DNA of 64,000 nucleotides, from the NCBI GenBank assembly GCA_026702755.1, contig JAPPBX010000063.1:1-64000 (forward strand), read 5' to 3'. Below the pieces are notes generated by a model that searched no databases, was not told the DNA's origin, and worked only from the letters and a program-made list of their open reading frames with translations. The DNA is from Candidatus Poribacteria bacterium (lineage in GTDB: Bacteria; Poribacteria; WGA-4E; WGA-3G). This document shows, piece by piece, positions 11,012 to 19,757 of the stretch. Position numbers and translations under genes: made by a program. Positions within the stretch are counted from its first letter, which is position 1. Each line of letters opens with the position of its first letter.

Positions 11012-11995
11012 ATGTCCGAACACGCTGAAGAAAAATATGAAGAATTCCGTGAGACTTTCCTGAAAATACAACAAGAGGTTTCCAAACGAATTGTTGGGCA
11101 AAAGGAAATCATTGAGGGTGTTCTGATCTGCCTCATGACGGGAGGACATGCACTGTTAGAAGGTGTCCCTGGGTTAGGCAAAACCTTGCTAATCCGAACG
11201 CTGCACGAGGTGTTGGACCTCAAATTTTCCCGAATTCAGTTCACGCCGGATCTGATGCCAGCGGACATTATCGGTACCACTGTGGTTGCTGAAGATGAAG
11301 AGGGACGCAAGTTCTTTGAATTCCAACCCGGTCCCGTATTCGCCAATCTTATCCTTGCCGACGAAATCAACCGAGCGACTCCTAAGACACAATCAGCTTT
11401 GTTAGAGGCGATGCAGGAGAAATCTGTGACCGTTGCAGGACAGCAGCGGGAATTGGATCTGCCTTTCTTTGTTATGGCGACACAAAACCCTTTGGAGATG
11501 GAAGGTACCTACCCGTTGCCCGAAGCGCAACTTGATCGCTTCTTTTTCAAACTCAAGGTTGAATACCCAAGCCTTGACGAACTCGACCTCGTTATGGAGC
11601 GCACGACGAGACGTGAGATGCCAACTGTTGATAAAGTCTGTGATGGTGCGCAGATCAATATGTTGGAACAGAGTGTCCGGGATATTCTCGTCGCTGAGGA
11701 CGTGCGTAGGTACGCCTTGCAGCTGATATTGGGTACACACCCCGAAGCAGAAGATGCCCCAGAACTCACCAAGAAGTATGTCCGCTACGGTTCGAGTCCC
11801 CGTGGCGCACAGGCGTTAATTCTCGGTGGAAAGGTCCGGGCAATTCTCGATGGCAGGTACAATGTTGCCCGTGAAGACATTCAAGCTGTTGCCTTGCCAA
11901 GCCTGCGGCATCGTCTCATCCTCAGCTTTGAAGGCGAAGCGGAAGGGATTGATCCCGATGGCATCATTCAGCATTTGCTGGAAGCGATTGAATGA
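11012..11995 (+). CDS. MoxR-family AAA+ ATPase
   Basis: This is a 327-residue AAA+ ATPase, presumably a chaperone-like partner that remodels VWA-domain proteins encoded next to it. The Walker A motif is G-V-P-G-L-G-K-T at residues 51-58. The Walker B region is L-I-L-A-D-E-I-N-R (about 113-121), followed by the MoxR-typical P-K-T-Q-S-A-L-L-E-A-M-Q-E. Sensor-1 is M-A-T-Q-N-P, followed by G-T-Y-P-L-P-E-A-Q-L-D-R-F-F. The length is typical for the family. TAGGAGA precedes the ATG. The stop overlaps the ATG of the DUF58 gene (ATGA), so the two are translationally coupled. Confidence 0.97.
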   Translation: MSEHAEEKYEEFRETFLKIQQEVSKRIVGQKEIIEGVLICLMTGGHALLEGVPGLGKTLLIRTLHEVLDLKFSRIQFTPDLMPADIIGTTVVAEDEEGRKFFEFQPGPVFANLILADEINRATPKTQSALLEAMQEKSVTVAGQQRELDLPFFVMATQNPLEMEGTYPLPEAQLDRFFFKLKVEYPSLDELDLVMERTTRREMPTVDKVCDGAQINMLEQSVRDILVAEDVRRYALQLILGTHPEAEDAPELTKKYVRYGSSPRGAQALILGGKVRAILDGRYNVAREDIQAVALPSLRHRLILSFEGEAEGIDPDGIIQHLLEAIE

Positions 11996-12882
11996 TGAAC
12001 GATACACAGGCTGCCTTCGACAGCGAATTCCTCAAAAAACTTGAATACCTCTATATCGTCTCCAAAAAGATTTTTGCCGGACGCATCAAAGCGGAGCGGC
12101 GGAGTACACGCCGAGGTGTCAGTGTCGAATTTGCTGATTATCGCAACTATACCGCGGGCGACGATTTTCGTTATATTGATTGGAACGCTTTCGCACGTTT
12201 GGATGAACTCCTGCTGAAACTCTATGAGGAGCGGGAGGATCTGCACATCTATTTCCTCGTTGATGCGAGTCGGTCAATGACCTACGGCGAATTGCCGAAG
12301 TTAACCTACGCGAAACGCGTCGCTGCTGCGCTCGCCTACATCGGTTTATCCAACCTCGACCGGATTAGCATTACCGCCTTCAACAACACGCGTGTGCATC
12401 GGCTCCCGACAGAGCGTGGCAAAGGTAAAATTTTCACCGTGCTTGACTTTCTTGAGCAGATTAATGGTACCGGCGAAACGGATTTGGAGAACGCCTTCCA
12501 CAACTTCATTCATACGACCAAACGCCGCGGGCTTGTCGTTCTAATTTCTGACCTCTTTGATCCGAGTGGGTTTGCAAATGGGTTGAATGTGTTGAAGTTT
12601 CAGAAGCATGAACTCTTCGTAATCCAGGTCATTGATCAGAAAGAGGTCACCCCCGACCTACTCGGTGACTATCATCTCATTGACGTTGAAACGGATCGGC
12701 TCCGTCAAGTCACTATCAACGAAAATCATATCAAACGGTATCAGGCACTTTTCAAAAAATATTGCGACGATCTGGATTTATACTGCACACAACGCGAAAT
12801 CAGCCTTGTACGGACGACGACAGAATCACCCTTTGAGGAGCTCATCCTACGCATCTTCAGGATGGGAGGTTTCGTCTCTTAA
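11992..12882 (+). CDS. DUF58 domain protein (VWA-like), MoxR partner
   Basis: The 296-residue protein shows the DUF58 signature R-x-Y-x-x-G-D-D-F-R-Y-I-D-W-N-A-F-A-R near residues 51-66, followed by a VWA-like fold beginning F-L-V-D-A-S-R-S-M, a D-x-S-x-S-like MIDAS metal site. No transmembrane segment is seen, so it is probably cytoplasmic and works with MoxR. The start ATG overlaps the end of the MoxR gene by four bases. A second ATG is three bases downstream. The gene is followed by the second heptamer repeat array rather than directly by the BatA-like gene. Confidence 0.93.
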   Translation: MMNDTQAAFDSEFLKKLEYLYIVSKKIFAGRIKAERRSTRRGVSVEFADYRNYTAGDDFRYIDWNAFARLDELLLKLYEEREDLHIYFLVDASRSMTYGELPKLTYAKRVAAALAYIGLSNLDRISITAFNNTRVHRLPTERGKGKIFTVLDFLEQINGTGETDLENAFHNFIHTTKRRGLVVLISDLFDPSGFANGLNVLKFQKHELFVIQVIDQKEVTPDLLGDYHLIDVETDRLRQVTINENHIKRYQALFKKYCDDLDLYCTQREISLVRTTTESPFEELILRIFRMGGFVS

Positions 12883-12884
12883 TA

Positions 12885-13013
12885 GTTGTCAGTTACCAGT
12901 TAAGACGCGTGATCGGTCCGATAAAACAGACTGCCACAAGTGACTCTTTAACTCTTTAACTGAAAACTGAAAGGTTTTCGCAGAAAACCGTACTGACAAC
13001 TGACAACCGTTAA
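12885..13013. repeat. Heptamer repeat array in inverted arrangement, copy 2
   Basis: TTGTCAG-TTACCAG-TTAAGAC on the left and CTGACAA-CTGACAA-C on the right are inverted relatives. Between them are ACTGAAAACTGAAAG units and a perfect hairpin GGTTTTC-GCA-GAAAACC at 12973-12989. The array reaches to within a few bases of the next start codon and leaves no Shine-Dalgarno sequence there. Confidence 0.6.
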
Positions 13014-13016
13014 AAA

Positions 13017-15071
13017 ATGAATTTCTTATCCCCGACCTCACTTTTTCTATTTGGGCTGGCTATTCCGATTGTCGCACTGTACATCCTCAGGCTGCGGCGG
13101 CGACGCGAACCTGTCTCCACACTGATGTTCTGGGAGGAACTTTTCAGAGAGAGACAGACGACCTCACTGTTTCAGAGACTGAAGCATCTCCTATCGCTCC
13201 TGCTGCAGCTCCTGTTTCTGGCACTTTTGGTACTTGCTGTGGCGCGACCGCAGTTCGCGTTTCTAACGAAGTCGGCTCGGCAGCTCGTATTGATTATTGA
13301 CCGGTCAGCGAGCATGAACGCCGTTGAGGATTCCGAGGGACGCACGCGGTTGGAATCTGCTAAGCAGCGTGCACTGCAAACAGTAGATGGTCTCCGTTTC
13401 ATGGACGAAATGACTGTGATTAGTTCCCATACGCAACCTGTAATTCACAGTCCATTTACCAATCACCAGAGATCACTGCGGGAGGCGATTAACGCAATCA
13501 AGCCAACCGACATCAGCACGGACCTTGAGCCAGCATTTGATTTAGCATCCGCGATTGCCCAAACGAAGCCCAATCCCGAAATCGTTATCTTCAGCGATTT
13601 CCAGTCTGTTTCCGAATCGCTGCTTGTTAAACTCAATAGTAAAGTAGAACAGGACAAGGATACCGAAGAACCAGACTCAGAAATCAAGCACCGTCTGGTC
13701 AGGATAGGAGAAGCGAAAAATAATGTCGGTATCACGCAGTTCCGCGTCCGAAAGAGTCTCGTCAACCCTTTTGATTACGAAACGCTTTTGCGCGTCGTGA
13801 ATGCCTCAGAGGAGGAGCGACAGTTCAACGTTGAACTCTATTTCAAGGAGGACCTCTTTGACGTGCGTCCCTACACGCTTGCGCCGGGCGAAAGCAAATC
13901 CGAGATTTTTAGCAACTTTACATTTGAAGGCGGAGAACTCAAAGCCGTTTTGGATATTGAAGACGCACTCTCCACGGACAACGTTGCTTATGCGGCACTC
14001 CCGAAGCGTGAGCGTATCTCTGTTCTGCTGGTGACAGAGGAGAATCCATTTCTTGAAAAAGCACTCGCCGTTGATGAACAGCTTGATCTCAGCGTTGTCA
14101 CACCAGCGGCGTATGAATCCTCTGCACCACTTGAAAGCCATGACTCGGAAGGCAAGCGTGCCTATCAGGTCGTCATCTTTGACCGATACAGTCCGCCGAC
14201 CCTTGGCGATGGAAATTACATGTTTATCTATCCACCGGCTGGTTCTTCATCTTTAGAAACTTCCGGCACGGAACTGAAATGGAACATCGGGGCATCCTTG
14301 GAAACACCGATTATCACGGATTGGGAGCGGACACACCCAATTCTACGGCATGTTCATCTTGAGAACGTTCAGATCGGTGAGGCGTATCAGATTACGCCAC
14401 CGGCGACAGCAGAGGTGCTTGCCCGTTCATTTGAGTCACCTGTGTTGTTTGTTGACGTTGCACCGAACCGGAAAATTGTCTTCGCAGCCATTGATATTCT
14501 GCAATCTGATCTGCCGCTTCGCATTGCCTTTCCTGTGATTATTGCCAACACGATTCAGTGGTTTCAACAGCGTACGGGGATCCAAGAATACTATCTCCAA
14601 ACAGGGGAAGTCCTACAACAGCGGATTGAACCGCTATCGGAAGCGGATTCACCCCAAGACGTGCCGAGAAGTGTAACAATCACGGGACCTGGAGATGAGA
14701 CGTGGGAGATGCCTATTGAGCAGGGTGAGATACTTTTTGATCAAACGCAACGTGCCGGTTTTTATGAACTGAAACTTGCGAATGGATCGTTATCGGAGGC
14801 AACCACACCTACAAGAGAGGAGGATTCCCCATTGGAAGCAGCCGCTTCTGCAGAGGAAGAGAATGACGGAATTTTGTGGGCAGTCAATCTCGCTGATGAA
14901 ATGGAGTCACACATCGGGACAGACGCAGCAATTGAGGACCTGCTCGAAGAATCGGTGTTACCGAGCGGTGCTGCGCTTTTGCACTATCCACCGTGGGTTT
15001 ATTTGGTATTCCTCGCTGTCGGATTGAGTGTTGTCGAATGGTTTTTATATCAACGGAGGCGAATCGATTAA
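13017..15071 (+). CDS. BatA-like VWA membrane protein
   Basis: The 684-residue protein has the BatA N-terminal arrangement: a first hydrophobic segment (residues ~8-22), R-L-R-R-R-R-E-P and L-M-F-W-E-E-L, then a second hydrophobic segment (about 59-75). A VWA domain follows with MIDAS motif D-R-S-A-S-M near residue 93. A large beta-rich extracytoplasmic region comes next, and the protein closes with a transmembrane helix (L-V-F-L-A-V-G-L-S-V-V-E-W-F) and a basic tail. It probably sits in the inner membrane and interacts with MoxR/DUF58. The ATG has no recognisable ribosome-binding site because the upstream heptamer array runs up to it. Confidence 0.9.
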   Translation: MNFLSPTSLFLFGLAIPIVALYILRLRRRREPVSTLMFWEELFRERQTTSLFQRLKHLLSLLLQLLFLALLVLAVARPQFAFLTKSARQLVLIIDRSASMNAVEDSEGRTRLESAKQRALQTVDGLRFMDEMTVISSHTQPVIHSPFTNHQRSLREAINAIKPTDISTDLEPAFDLASAIAQTKPNPEIVIFSDFQSVSESLLVKLNSKVEQDKDTEEPDSEIKHRLVRIGEAKNNVGITQFRVRKSLVNPFDYETLLRVVNASEEERQFNVELYFKEDLFDVRPYTLAPGESKSEIFSNFTFEGGELKAVLDIEDALSTDNVAYAALPKRERISVLLVTEENPFLEKALAVDEQLDLSVVTPAAYESSAPLESHDSEGKRAYQVVIFDRYSPPTLGDGNYMFIYPPAGSSSLETSGTELKWNIGASLETPIITDWERTHPILRHVHLENVQIGEAYQITPPATAEVLARSFESPVLFVDVAPNRKIVFAAIDILQSDLPLRIAFPVIIANTIQWFQQRTGIQEYYLQTGEVLQQRIEPLSEADSPQDVPRSVTITGPGDETWEMPIEQGEILFDQTQRAGFYELKLANGSLSEATTPTREEDSPLEAAASAEEENDGILWAVNLADEMESHIGTDAAIEDLLEESVLPSGAALLHYPPWVYLVFLAVGLSVVEWFLYQRRRID

Positions 15072-15078
15072 GGTAGTA

Positions 15079-15138
15079 GGGGCGAGGTCACCTCGTCCAC
15101 ACGGATTGGGGGATTCAGTCTGGGAATAGACTGAATCC
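15079..15138. repeat. Two adjacent hairpins between the BatA-like and membrane-protein genes
   Basis: The first is a GCGAGG-type hairpin (GGGCGAGGT/ACCTCGTCC, 15079-15098). The second is a perfect 11-bp stem GGATTCAGTCT / AGACTGAATCC with loop GGGAAT (15111-15138). There is no U-tract after it, so it may be an attenuating or mRNA-stabilising structure within the operon rather than a terminator. Confidence 0.55.
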
Positions 15139-15191
15139 ATTCCTTGTATTACATCCCCAACCGCTACGATGCTTGGTGAACGGAGATATAG

Positions 15192-16238
15192 GTGAACAAC
15201 AGCAATACATTCACACCTCAACCGATGAGATTTGCCGAGATTCTGGACACAACCTTTAGTCTCTATCGGAAGCATTTTCTATTATTCTTGGGCATTATTA
15301 TTCTCTATTTCTGTGGGGTTTTGGTAGAATATTTATCTGAAAGGTTCCTTCCTGAATTCTCTGGAAAAAATTTTGTAGTCGATCTTGTTGATATACCTTT
15401 CACGCTTATAAGTATGGGCGGAATAATCGTAGCGACGGCTACAATCTATTTAAGTGGGCGTATTACAAGCCGAAATGCATTGAAGCAAGCCAGACATCGG
15501 TTCTGGCACGTGTTGGCGTGTGCTTTTGTATGGAGTTTGGCTTTTGATATATCAAGGATTGGTGTCGTTTTTCCTATGATTTCTATGATAAATCCTATAA
15601 CTCGGTGGGCTCCGGGTTCTCCTGTTGATACCGACCCTCTAATACATTTTTCCTACATGCTCGCTTTTCTTAGGTTAGTTTCTATGCCTTTCTCAATCTA
15701 TCTTCAGACTCCTTTGTGGCACATCATCAGTTTTTTACTATTTTTTGTGATGAAACCAGGGTTGTTATGGATACAGTTGATTCTGTTCGCCTTTGTACCT
15801 TTCTCAATTTACTATGCCGTGCGTTGGACATTCGCTACCTCAGTTGTTCTGCTTGAGGAATCCCCTATCCGACGCGCGTTTAAGAGGAGCAGCGGGCTAA
15901 CCCGTGGTAATTGGTGGCGAGTGTGGGGAGTGCTAATCTCCTTTTCCGTGTTAACCTTCGCTGTTCAGCGTATCTTGGAGAGCACAGTCGGATTCATTCT
16001 TATTTTAACAAGATTGGCGGGTGCGGTAAGCCCTATGGACATCTTTCGATGGGCGGTAATGTACACGTCCATTGATGCTGATCCACTGTTCTACACGATT
16101 ATGATGTGGACGGGTTTCATCGTTAGAACGCTTGTTTTTCCGATTTGGGTCATCGGCATTACACTTTTGTACTTTGATTTACGAATACGAAAAGAGGGAT
16201 TTAATGGCGAAATGCCACTAAACAATACCACTAACTGA
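15192..16238 (+). CDS. Multi-pass membrane protein with N-terminal F-x-E-I-L-D-x-x-F motif
   Basis: The 348-residue protein is mostly hydrophobic, with about six membrane segments. The opening P-M-R-F-A-E-I-L-D-T-T-F-S-L-Y-R-K-H-F resembles the start of a broad family of glycerophosphodiesterase-membrane-domain-like integral membrane proteins. I see no catalytic motif. The start is GTG with CGGAGA four to five bases upstream; an in-frame ATG twelve codons in is the alternative. It lies within the MoxR/Bat block between the two VWA genes, so a role in that envelope system is likely but unproven. It is noticeably more AT-rich than its neighbours. Confidence 0.75.
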   Translation: MNNSNTFTPQPMRFAEILDTTFSLYRKHFLLFLGIIILYFCGVLVEYLSERFLPEFSGKNFVVDLVDIPFTLISMGGIIVATATIYLSGRITSRNALKQARHRFWHVLACAFVWSLAFDISRIGVVFPMISMINPITRWAPGSPVDTDPLIHFSYMLAFLRLVSMPFSIYLQTPLWHIISFLLFFVMKPGLLWIQLILFAFVPFSIYYAVRWTFATSVVLLEESPIRRAFKRSSGLTRGNWWRVWGVLISFSVLTFAVQRILESTVGFILILTRLAGAVSPMDIFRWAVMYTSIDADPLFYTIMMWTGFIVRTLVFPIWVIGITLLYFDLRIRKEGFNGEMPLNNTTN

Positions 16239-16254
16239 ATATCTCAATAAAATT

Positions 16255-18831
16255 ATGGAAATTACACGCCCACTTTTACTTTTACTGCTACTTTTCTTAC
16301 CGGCTCTTTACTACGGTTACCGGCGGAGCCTCGTGGATTTGTCACGGACGCAGCGAGTCATTAGTTTGGTTGTTCGGATTATCATTGTCGTCCTGCTGAT
16401 TCTGAGCGTTGCCGATGTCCAGTACCTGAAGACAGATGATAAATTGGCGGTTATGTTTTTGGCGGACATTTCGGATAGTATCTCGGACGATGGGTTGACG
16501 AAAGCGACGGATTATGTCAACGAAGCACTGAAATCACGAGACGGGAACCAGCAAAGTGGTCTCATCGCATTTACGGACAAAGCGGAGGTCGTTCAAGCAT
16601 TACTGAAAAATGGAGATGAGCCTGATGCTGAATTGAAACTCACTGAAGTCAAGCAGGCGTGGCTGGAGACGGATGAGGACGCGGGTGATACAACGAACAT
16701 CGCACAGGCAATTGAGACTGCATGGGGAACTTTCCCCGCAAATGCGAATAAGCGTATCGTCCTTATCACGGATGGTGTTGAGACACAGGGGGACGCTGTT
16801 CACACTGCACTTCGTGGGAAGGATTTCGGCATACAAATCGACACGGTGCCGCTATATCCGAGCGATGAACCGGAGGTCATGGTTCAAAGACTTGATATGC
16901 CAGCACAGGTCAAACAGGGTGCGCCGTTCAATGTAGAGGTGCTCATCCACAGCAACCATGAAGATGTAGCAGAGATCCGACTCTTCAAGAACAAATTCGA
17001 GGTGGCTAAACAGGAGGCTCGGCTTGAAGAGGGTGAAAATCGGGTAGTGTTTACCCAAACGGCTATGGACAGCGGCACGCTTACTTACGATGCGCTCTGC
17101 CGATCCACCAAAGATACGCGCTACGACAATAACCGTGCACTCGGCATCGTTTCGGTCTCTGGTAAACCGAAAGTGCTGCTCATCGATGAAAACGAGTCGC
17201 AAGCCCGTTATCTGACACGCGCGCTTGAAGATGCCAAAATTCGCGTTGATGTCCGTAACGGATTGGGCGTACCGAATGAACTCGCAGATTTGCAAAACTA
17301 TGAACTCGTTATTTTCAGCAATGTGCCCGCTAACCGGCTCACCCAAAATCAGATGGAACTTATCCGCACCTACGTACAAGACCTCGGCGGCGGCTTCATG
17401 ATGCTCGGCAGCGAAAACAGTTTCGGACTCGGTGGCTATTACAAAACGCCAATCGAAACGATTTTGCCTGTCCACACGGATACAGAGAAGAAAAAAGAAA
17501 CGCCTTCTTTGGCAATGGTCTTGGTTATTGACAAATCTGGGAGTATGGGTGGCATTAAGATTGAGTTAGCAAAAGCCGCAGCGCGTGCCACCGTTGAACT
17601 GCTTGGGAAACGTGATAAAATAGGGGTTGTTGCCTTTGATGGTTCCCCGTTCTGGATTGCGGAGATGCATGATGCTTCGGACAAATTGTACCTCTCCGAT
17701 CAGATCGGTTCAATCACCGCGAGTGGTGGCACGAATCTCTATCCGGCACTTGAGCAGGCGTATTTCGCCCTGACGGAGACGACAGCGAAACTCAAGCACG
17801 TCATCGTCCTCAGCGATGGACAGTCACAAGATGGGGACTGGTACGGTATTGCCAGTTCTATGCGGAACGAACGTATCACGATCTCAACGGTCGGCATCGG
17901 GAGTGGTGCTGACATGAACCTCCTTGGCAACCTCGCTAACTGGGGTGGTGGACGGGATTACTTTACGCAGGACCCGTATAGCATCCCACAGATTTTCGCG
18001 AAGGAGACTGTTACGGCTTCCAAATCTGCAATTATTGACGAACCTTTCATACCGCAGCGTATCAAGCCCACTCAGGTCTTGAGCGGAATAGATCTTGAAC
18101 TCGCACCCTTTCTGCTCGGTTATGTTGCTACGCAGCCGCGTCCGACGGCTGAAGTCTTCCTTGTTTCCGACCGCGGTGATCCGCTACTGGCAAGTTGGCA
18201 GTATGGTTTGGGGAAATCTGTCGCGTTTACCTCTGATGCTAAAGCACGTTGGGCTTCGGATTGGTTGGATTGGGGCGGCTATGGCAAGTTCTGGACGCAA
18301 TTGGTGCGTGATACAATGCGGAAGGCGACGCTCAGCAATTTTCAGGCGGAAATCAGGAAGGAGAAGGGGATTGCGCATCTCGCTATTGATGCGCTTGACG
18401 ACGCGGGAGATTTCCTGAATCAACTGGAAAACGATATTTCCCTTATTTCGCCCGATCTCAAGAAGAAACAACTCGCTGTTACACAAACCGCTCCTGGGCG
18501 ATATGAACTCGATTTTCCGACGAAAGACGTTGGGCCCTATTTCCTGAATGTCATGCAAAAACAGGCAGGCGAAGTCGTCAATACGCAAGTTACCGGCACT
18601 GTCGTTTCTTACCCACAGGAATATCTCGTTCATAACGCCAATGACGCGCTTCTTACACAACTCGCTGCGGTATCGGGTGGAAAATTCAACGCTTCAGCCG
18701 AGGACGCGTTCCGTCCCCCTGAAGAGCAAGTCGCGCTGCGTATCCATCTATGGCGACCGTTCCTCATCGCTGCCCTATTTCTATTGCTCGTGGATATTGC
18801 GTTGCGTCGCGTTGATTTCAAGCGCGCCTAA
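16255..18831 (+). CDS. Double-VWA membrane protein with GATase-like domain (BatB-like)
   Basis: The 858-residue protein starts with two hydrophobic segments (residues ~4-20 and 35-52). A first VWA-like domain follows with D-I-S-D-S-I-S near residue 72. Residues ~300-410 form a class-I-glutamine-amidotransferase-like fold (V-L-L-I-D-E-N ... G-G-G-F-M-M-L-G-S-E-N-S-F), without a clear nucleophile Cys. A second VWA domain with an intact MIDAS, D426-K-S-G-S430, follows. The last ~20 residues before R-R-V-D-F-K-R-A form a transmembrane helix. It is probably an inner-membrane protein with its VWA domains in the periplasm, working with the MoxR/DUF58 proteins. It is followed within 13 bases by the HEXXH protein. 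Confidence 0.9.
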   Translation: MEITRPLLLLLLLFLPALYYGYRRSLVDLSRTQRVISLVVRIIIVVLLILSVADVQYLKTDDKLAVMFLADISDSISDDGLTKATDYVNEALKSRDGNQQSGLIAFTDKAEVVQALLKNGDEPDAELKLTEVKQAWLETDEDAGDTTNIAQAIETAWGTFPANANKRIVLITDGVETQGDAVHTALRGKDFGIQIDTVPLYPSDEPEVMVQRLDMPAQVKQGAPFNVEVLIHSNHEDVAEIRLFKNKFEVAKQEARLEEGENRVVFTQTAMDSGTLTYDALCRSTKDTRYDNNRALGIVSVSGKPKVLLIDENESQARYLTRALEDAKIRVDVRNGLGVPNELADLQNYELVIFSNVPANRLTQNQMELIRTYVQDLGGGFMMLGSENSFGLGGYYKTPIETILPVHTDTEKKKETPSLAMVLVIDKSGSMGGIKIELAKAAARATVELLGKRDKIGVVAFDGSPFWIAEMHDASDKLYLSDQIGSITASGGTNLYPALEQAYFALTETTAKLKHVIVLSDGQSQDGDWYGIASSMRNERITISTVGIGSGADMNLLGNLANWGGGRDYFTQDPYSIPQIFAKETVTASKSAIIDEPFIPQRIKPTQVLSGIDLELAPFLLGYVATQPRPTAEVFLVSDRGDPLLASWQYGLGKSVAFTSDAKARWASDWLDWGGYGKFWTQLVRDTMRKATLSNFQAEIRKEKGIAHLAIDALDDAGDFLNQLENDISLISPDLKKKQLAVTQTAPGRYELDFPTKDVGPYFLNVMQKQAGEVVNTQVTGTVVSYPQEYLVHNANDALLTQLAAVSGGKFNASAEDAFRPPEEQVALRIHLWRPFLIAALFLLLVDIALRRVDFKRA

Positions 18832-18843
18832 AGGAATGTGTTG

Positions 18844-19539
18844 ATGGTCATGACAGAATGGGGTGCAAGCGCGTCCTCAAAGCATTTCACCTATAAAGTG
18901 GAAACACAGCGTCCGTGGAAGCCTGAAACGGTGCTTGAACTCTTAGAACAGGCACATCAGGAATTTGAAAGCCTCATGGGACCGGGCTTGGATACTGTGA
19001 TTGAAGTCGAAGACCGAATCTGTGAACCTAATAATTTAGGTGCGCGCGCCGAGATAAACAAACAGGTTCACTCCGCTCAAGGGTATACCGTAGAGGTCAA
19101 ATTCATCTGTGAATTTCCGCAGAACTATGGTGACACCGAGCAAGAACAGAATCTGGCATACCATTTCTTTGTTCATGAACTTTTTCATTGCTGGATTGGT
19201 GGGAATGTATTGAACGGTTATGGATTAATCGTTGAAGCAATTACCCAGTATATGACGGATTGGACGCTTGTTCACTTGGGATGGTGCACCGAAGATTTAT
19301 TGATTCAGGGACGAATTAACAGTCAACAAATCGTAGACACCGCAAACCCACCTCACGCAGCCATCGCCACATACAAACTTCTGTTCGATCAGATGCACAC
19401 CGATGATTCAGAGAATCTCTTCGCTTTCTGTAAGGATTTAGCCGACTGTTTCCGTCAACAACGAAGTCGAAAAGAAACGGATATATCCCGTATTTTGCAG
19501 CGATACTTGGGAACAGCGTTGGAAGAATCCAAGGCATAG
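18844..19539 (+). CDS. Small HEXXH metallopeptidase-like protein
   Basis: The 231-residue protein has H111-E-L-F-H115, followed after 15 residues by Glu131 in V-E-A-I-T-Q-Y. The context F-F-V-H-E-L-F-H-C-W-I-G-G resembles the gluzincin (M1/M61) active site, where the third zinc ligand normally sits in N-E-G-F. Here that segment reads V-E-A, and the spacing is shorter than in M1. No signal peptide is present, so it should be cytoplasmic. ATG 18844 was chosen because AAGGA lies eight bases upstream; GTG 18838 and ATG 18850 are alternatives. It is the last gene of the MoxR/Bat block, only 12 bases after the double-VWA gene. Catalytic activity is inference. Confidence 0.75.
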   Translation: MVMTEWGASASSKHFTYKVETQRPWKPETVLELLEQAHQEFESLMGPGLDTVIEVEDRICEPNNLGARAEINKQVHSAQGYTVEVKFICEFPQNYGDTEQEQNLAYHFFVHELFHCWIGGNVLNGYGLIVEAITQYMTDWTLVHLGWCTEDLLIQGRINSQQIVDTANPPHAAIATYKLLFDQMHTDDSENLFAFCKDLADCFRQQRSRKETDISRILQRYLGTALEESKA

Positions 19540-19550
19540 CGAAATCAATT

Positions 19551-19583
19551 AAAGCCTCTTTCATGGAAAAAGAGGCTTTTTTC
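19551..19583 (+). terminator. Rho-independent terminator of the MoxR/Bat block
   Basis: AAAGCCTCTTT and AAAGAGGCTTT form an 11-bp stem around a short loop, followed by a run of T. It lies 12 bases after the stop of the HEXXH protein gene. Confidence 0.9.
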
Positions 19584-19757
19584 AAATAGGCCCCCAAGAC
19601 AAAACAGCCGTGTATCTCAGTGAATTCTTTTGACAGGTCCTGATTGTATGTGTTACCATAATGGATAAAATGTATTGAGAATACTGAAAATTAATATGTC
19701 CCAGAATCGAATCTAAGTAGAATGTTGACAACACAATGAGGTTGTGGAGATGACAAA

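Noticed and set aside
10900-13013. Heptamer arrays as a CRISPR
   Set aside because: Units are 7 bases, without spacers, and no cas genes are near.
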